From an uncultured Flavobacteriales bacterium (GTDB lineage: Bacteria > Bacteroidota > Bacteroidia > Flavobacteriales_D > Parvicellaceae): DNA of 64,000 nucleotides. Location: assembly GCA_913030835.1 (NCBI GenBank), contig CAJWDP010000003.1, positions 1-64,000 on the forward strand, in the 5' to 3' direction. A model generated the notes under the pieces. That model was not told where the DNA came from. It made no database searches and saw nothing but the letters and a program-made list of their open reading frames with translations. The position numbers were made by a program, and so were the translations under genes. Position 1 is the first letter of the stretch. Every line of letters starts with the position of its first letter. Below are positions 62,707 to 64,000 of the stretch, piece by piece.

Positions 62707-64000
62707 ATGATAAAAACCTACTCATTCGCTCTTTTGTTCCTATTCACCTGTACTGCTTTTTCCCAGAATGTAAATTACACCACTGAAATTGTGGAGTTTT
62801 ACATGACGGGCTGTGATGATGGTGCAGGGTCCGATGAAGAGCCCACCTGGAAAGTATATACTCGTGACAATATTTCTACTGGATGGGAAGGCGGAACTTG
62901 CCATTTCACCGATGGTAATATTCCCATCGTATACATTCCAACTTCGGGAACAACCATTGCCTCAAAAACAAATTCTGCAGCAACTTTAATTGATGTACGA
63001 TTTGAAGCCTGGGAAGATGATTGTGATGGAGGTTCAGGTTCAGATCGTTGCAATTTTGATGCATCTTGCTTGGCAGGATTGCAGGAAGATGATTGCTTAG
63101 AGTATCACGACCCGCTTGCCGGGCCGTTCGGGGCTTATACCAGTATTGATTTTCGAAATGACCCGGATTGTGTGTGGAATTCATACACCTATTCTGCCGG
63201 AGATTTTGGAGTAAAGATCAGGGTGCGGTGGGAGTATTCCAATTTTACAGCTGGATCAAACGTTGACACTTGTGGAACTTCAATACTGCTTGATGGTTCA
63301 GGAAGTGGTGAATGGACCATTGGCAGTGGCACCGGTGGTACTTTTGCTGATCAAACAGATCCGAATACGACCTTTTTAGGAAGTTCAGGGCAATCCTACG
63401 TGCTCAATTGGAATACGCTTGCTGGCTGTGCAACAACCAACAGCGACAACATAACCGTCAATTTATTTATCAATCCGGTTCCGCAGTTTGATGCAGACCA
63501 AAATCCACTTTGTGAAGGAGAAGACATCACCTTTTCTGCCCAGGATGGAATTCAATACGACTTTTCGATAAACGATCAAACCAATGTGATGCAATCCAGT
63601 GGTTCGGACACTTATCTTCATACCAATATCTCAGCTACTGACTCGATTGCTTATGTAGTGGTAACGAATTCTGACGGATGCTCCGTGTCAGACACATTAT
63701 TTCTAGATGTGCTGCCAAAACCAAACCCGTCAATTACCAGAACAGGTTCGGATCTATCAACCGGGGTATTTCCGTTTTACCAATGGTACTACAACGGAAC
63801 CCCGATAAGCGGAGCAACAAGTCAATTCTACACGGCAACAGCAAACGGAAGCTATACTGTTCAAGTTCAGGGAACGAACGGATGTATTGGCGAATCCCTA
63901 CCAGAAGTAATTACCAATGTTGGAATTTATGAACTTGGAGAATTCAAATTCGAGGTAGCACCTAACCCGGTGAATGAAATTTTATTCTTTTCAACTGATC
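62707..64000 (+). CDS. T9SS type A cargo protein, cut at the window edge
   Basis: Open from ATG 62707 to the window end (431 complete codons). A signal peptide (MIKTYSFALLFLFTCTAFS) leads a cysteine-rich domain (about 20-180) with DVRFEAWEDDCDGGSG and a terminal VKIRVRWEYSNF. This resembles the N-terminal domain of the type B adhesin at 32311-35577. Ig-like modules follow (about 180-405; FPFYQWYYNGTPISGATSQF). The last visible residues, FKFEVAPNPVNEILFF, start a type A T9SS sorting domain, so only some tens of residues should be missing. The function is probably surface-associated; no enzyme motif is visible. Confidence 0.85.
   Translation, partial: MIKTYSFALLFLFTCTAFSQNVNYTTEIVEFYMTGCDDGAGSDEEPTWKVYTRDNISTGWEGGTCHFTDGNIPIVYIPTSGTTIASKTNSAATLIDVRFEAWEDDCDGGSGSDRCNFDASCLAGLQEDDCLEYHDPLAGPFGAYTSIDFRNDPDCVWNSYTYSAGDFGVKIRVRWEYSNFTAGSNVDTCGTSILLDGSGSGEWTIGSGTGGTFADQTDPNTTFLGSSGQSYVLNWNTLAGCATTNSDNITVNLFINPVPQFDADQNPLCEGEDITFSAQDGIQYDFSINDQTNVMQSSGSDTYLHTNISATDSIAYVVVTNSDGCSVSDTLFLDVLPKPNPSITRTGSDLSTGVFPFYQWYYNGTPISGATSQFYTATANGSYTVQVQGTNGCIGESLPEVITNVGIYELGEFKFEVAPNPVNEILFFSTD

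Overview
The window looks like chromosomal DNA of a marine or otherwise sodium-rich Bacteroidota, most likely a Flavobacteriales-type organism. This rests on an AT-rich composition, type IX secretion (T9SS) cargo and machinery genes (PorP/SprF family, plug protein, type A and type B sorting domains), a complete Na+-translocating NADH:quinone reductase operon, the order parA-parB-DUF5683-dapB-lepB-WbqC, and -7 boxes of the Bacteroidota form TAnnTTTG. Genus and species cannot be told from this sequence. Genes are densely packed: no stretch over 300 bases lacks a gene. I saw no rRNA, tRNA, CRISPR array, insertion sequence or phage gene.

Layout. 1-4625: chromosome partitioning (ParA end, ParB), a DUF5683 membrane protein, DapB, signal peptidase I and a WbqC protein. 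4692-8371: acyl-CoA carboxylase beta subunit, a small HAD-like protein, and an unrecognised lipoprotein/exported-protein pair. 8540-11810: translation block thrS-infC-rpmI-rplT closed by a clear terminator; infC must use a non-canonical (AUA) start. 11838-18692: CsaA, a CotH-family protein, MazG, a BNR-repeat lipoprotein, two divergent PagL-like outer-membrane proteins and a GIN/DUF2807 lipoprotein. 18719-26158: a small four-cysteine membrane protein (candidate NqrM) converging on nqrABCDEF-apbE, with a terminator hairpin inside the apbE signal-peptide codons. 26299-28073: T9SS plug protein and ApaG. 28119-35577: a type B T9SS locus (sorting-domain adhesin, PorP/SprF, PorE-like TPR/propeller/CRD/OmpA protein). 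35762-38784: PruA, a DCC thiol protein, a decayed SpoIIE-type phosphatase and a 39-residue membrane peptide. 38776-46173: a fatty-alcohol oxidation cassette (aldehyde dehydrogenase, FAO-like GMC oxidase, thioesterase, TetR), two envelope proteins, a second TetR and an alpha/beta hydrolase. 46187-51586: a YVTN-propeller/SPOR fusion, a SiaC-like protein and a fused IcmF-type acyl-CoA mutase. 51806-64000: a T9SS-secreted lysyl oxidase, PhoH, a glycerophosphodiesterase-like protein, a very large alpha-2-macroglobulin, a PaaI thioesterase and a T9SS cargo gene cut by the window edge.

How the parts fit. Much of the window builds or uses the envelope: signal peptidase, T9SS parts, at least three T9SS cargo proteins, lipoproteins and barrels. 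The energy theme is sodium: NQR with both of its maturation factors (ApbE for covalent FMN; probable NqrM for the iron centre). A lipid and acyl-CoA theme runs through the carboxylase, the IcmF mutase, two thioesterases, the fatty alcohol/aldehyde oxidases and the PagL-like proteins. The most notable single gene is the secreted lysyl oxidase at 51806-54190, which keeps the copper histidines and both residues of the lysyl-tyrosylquinone cofactor known from animal enzymes.
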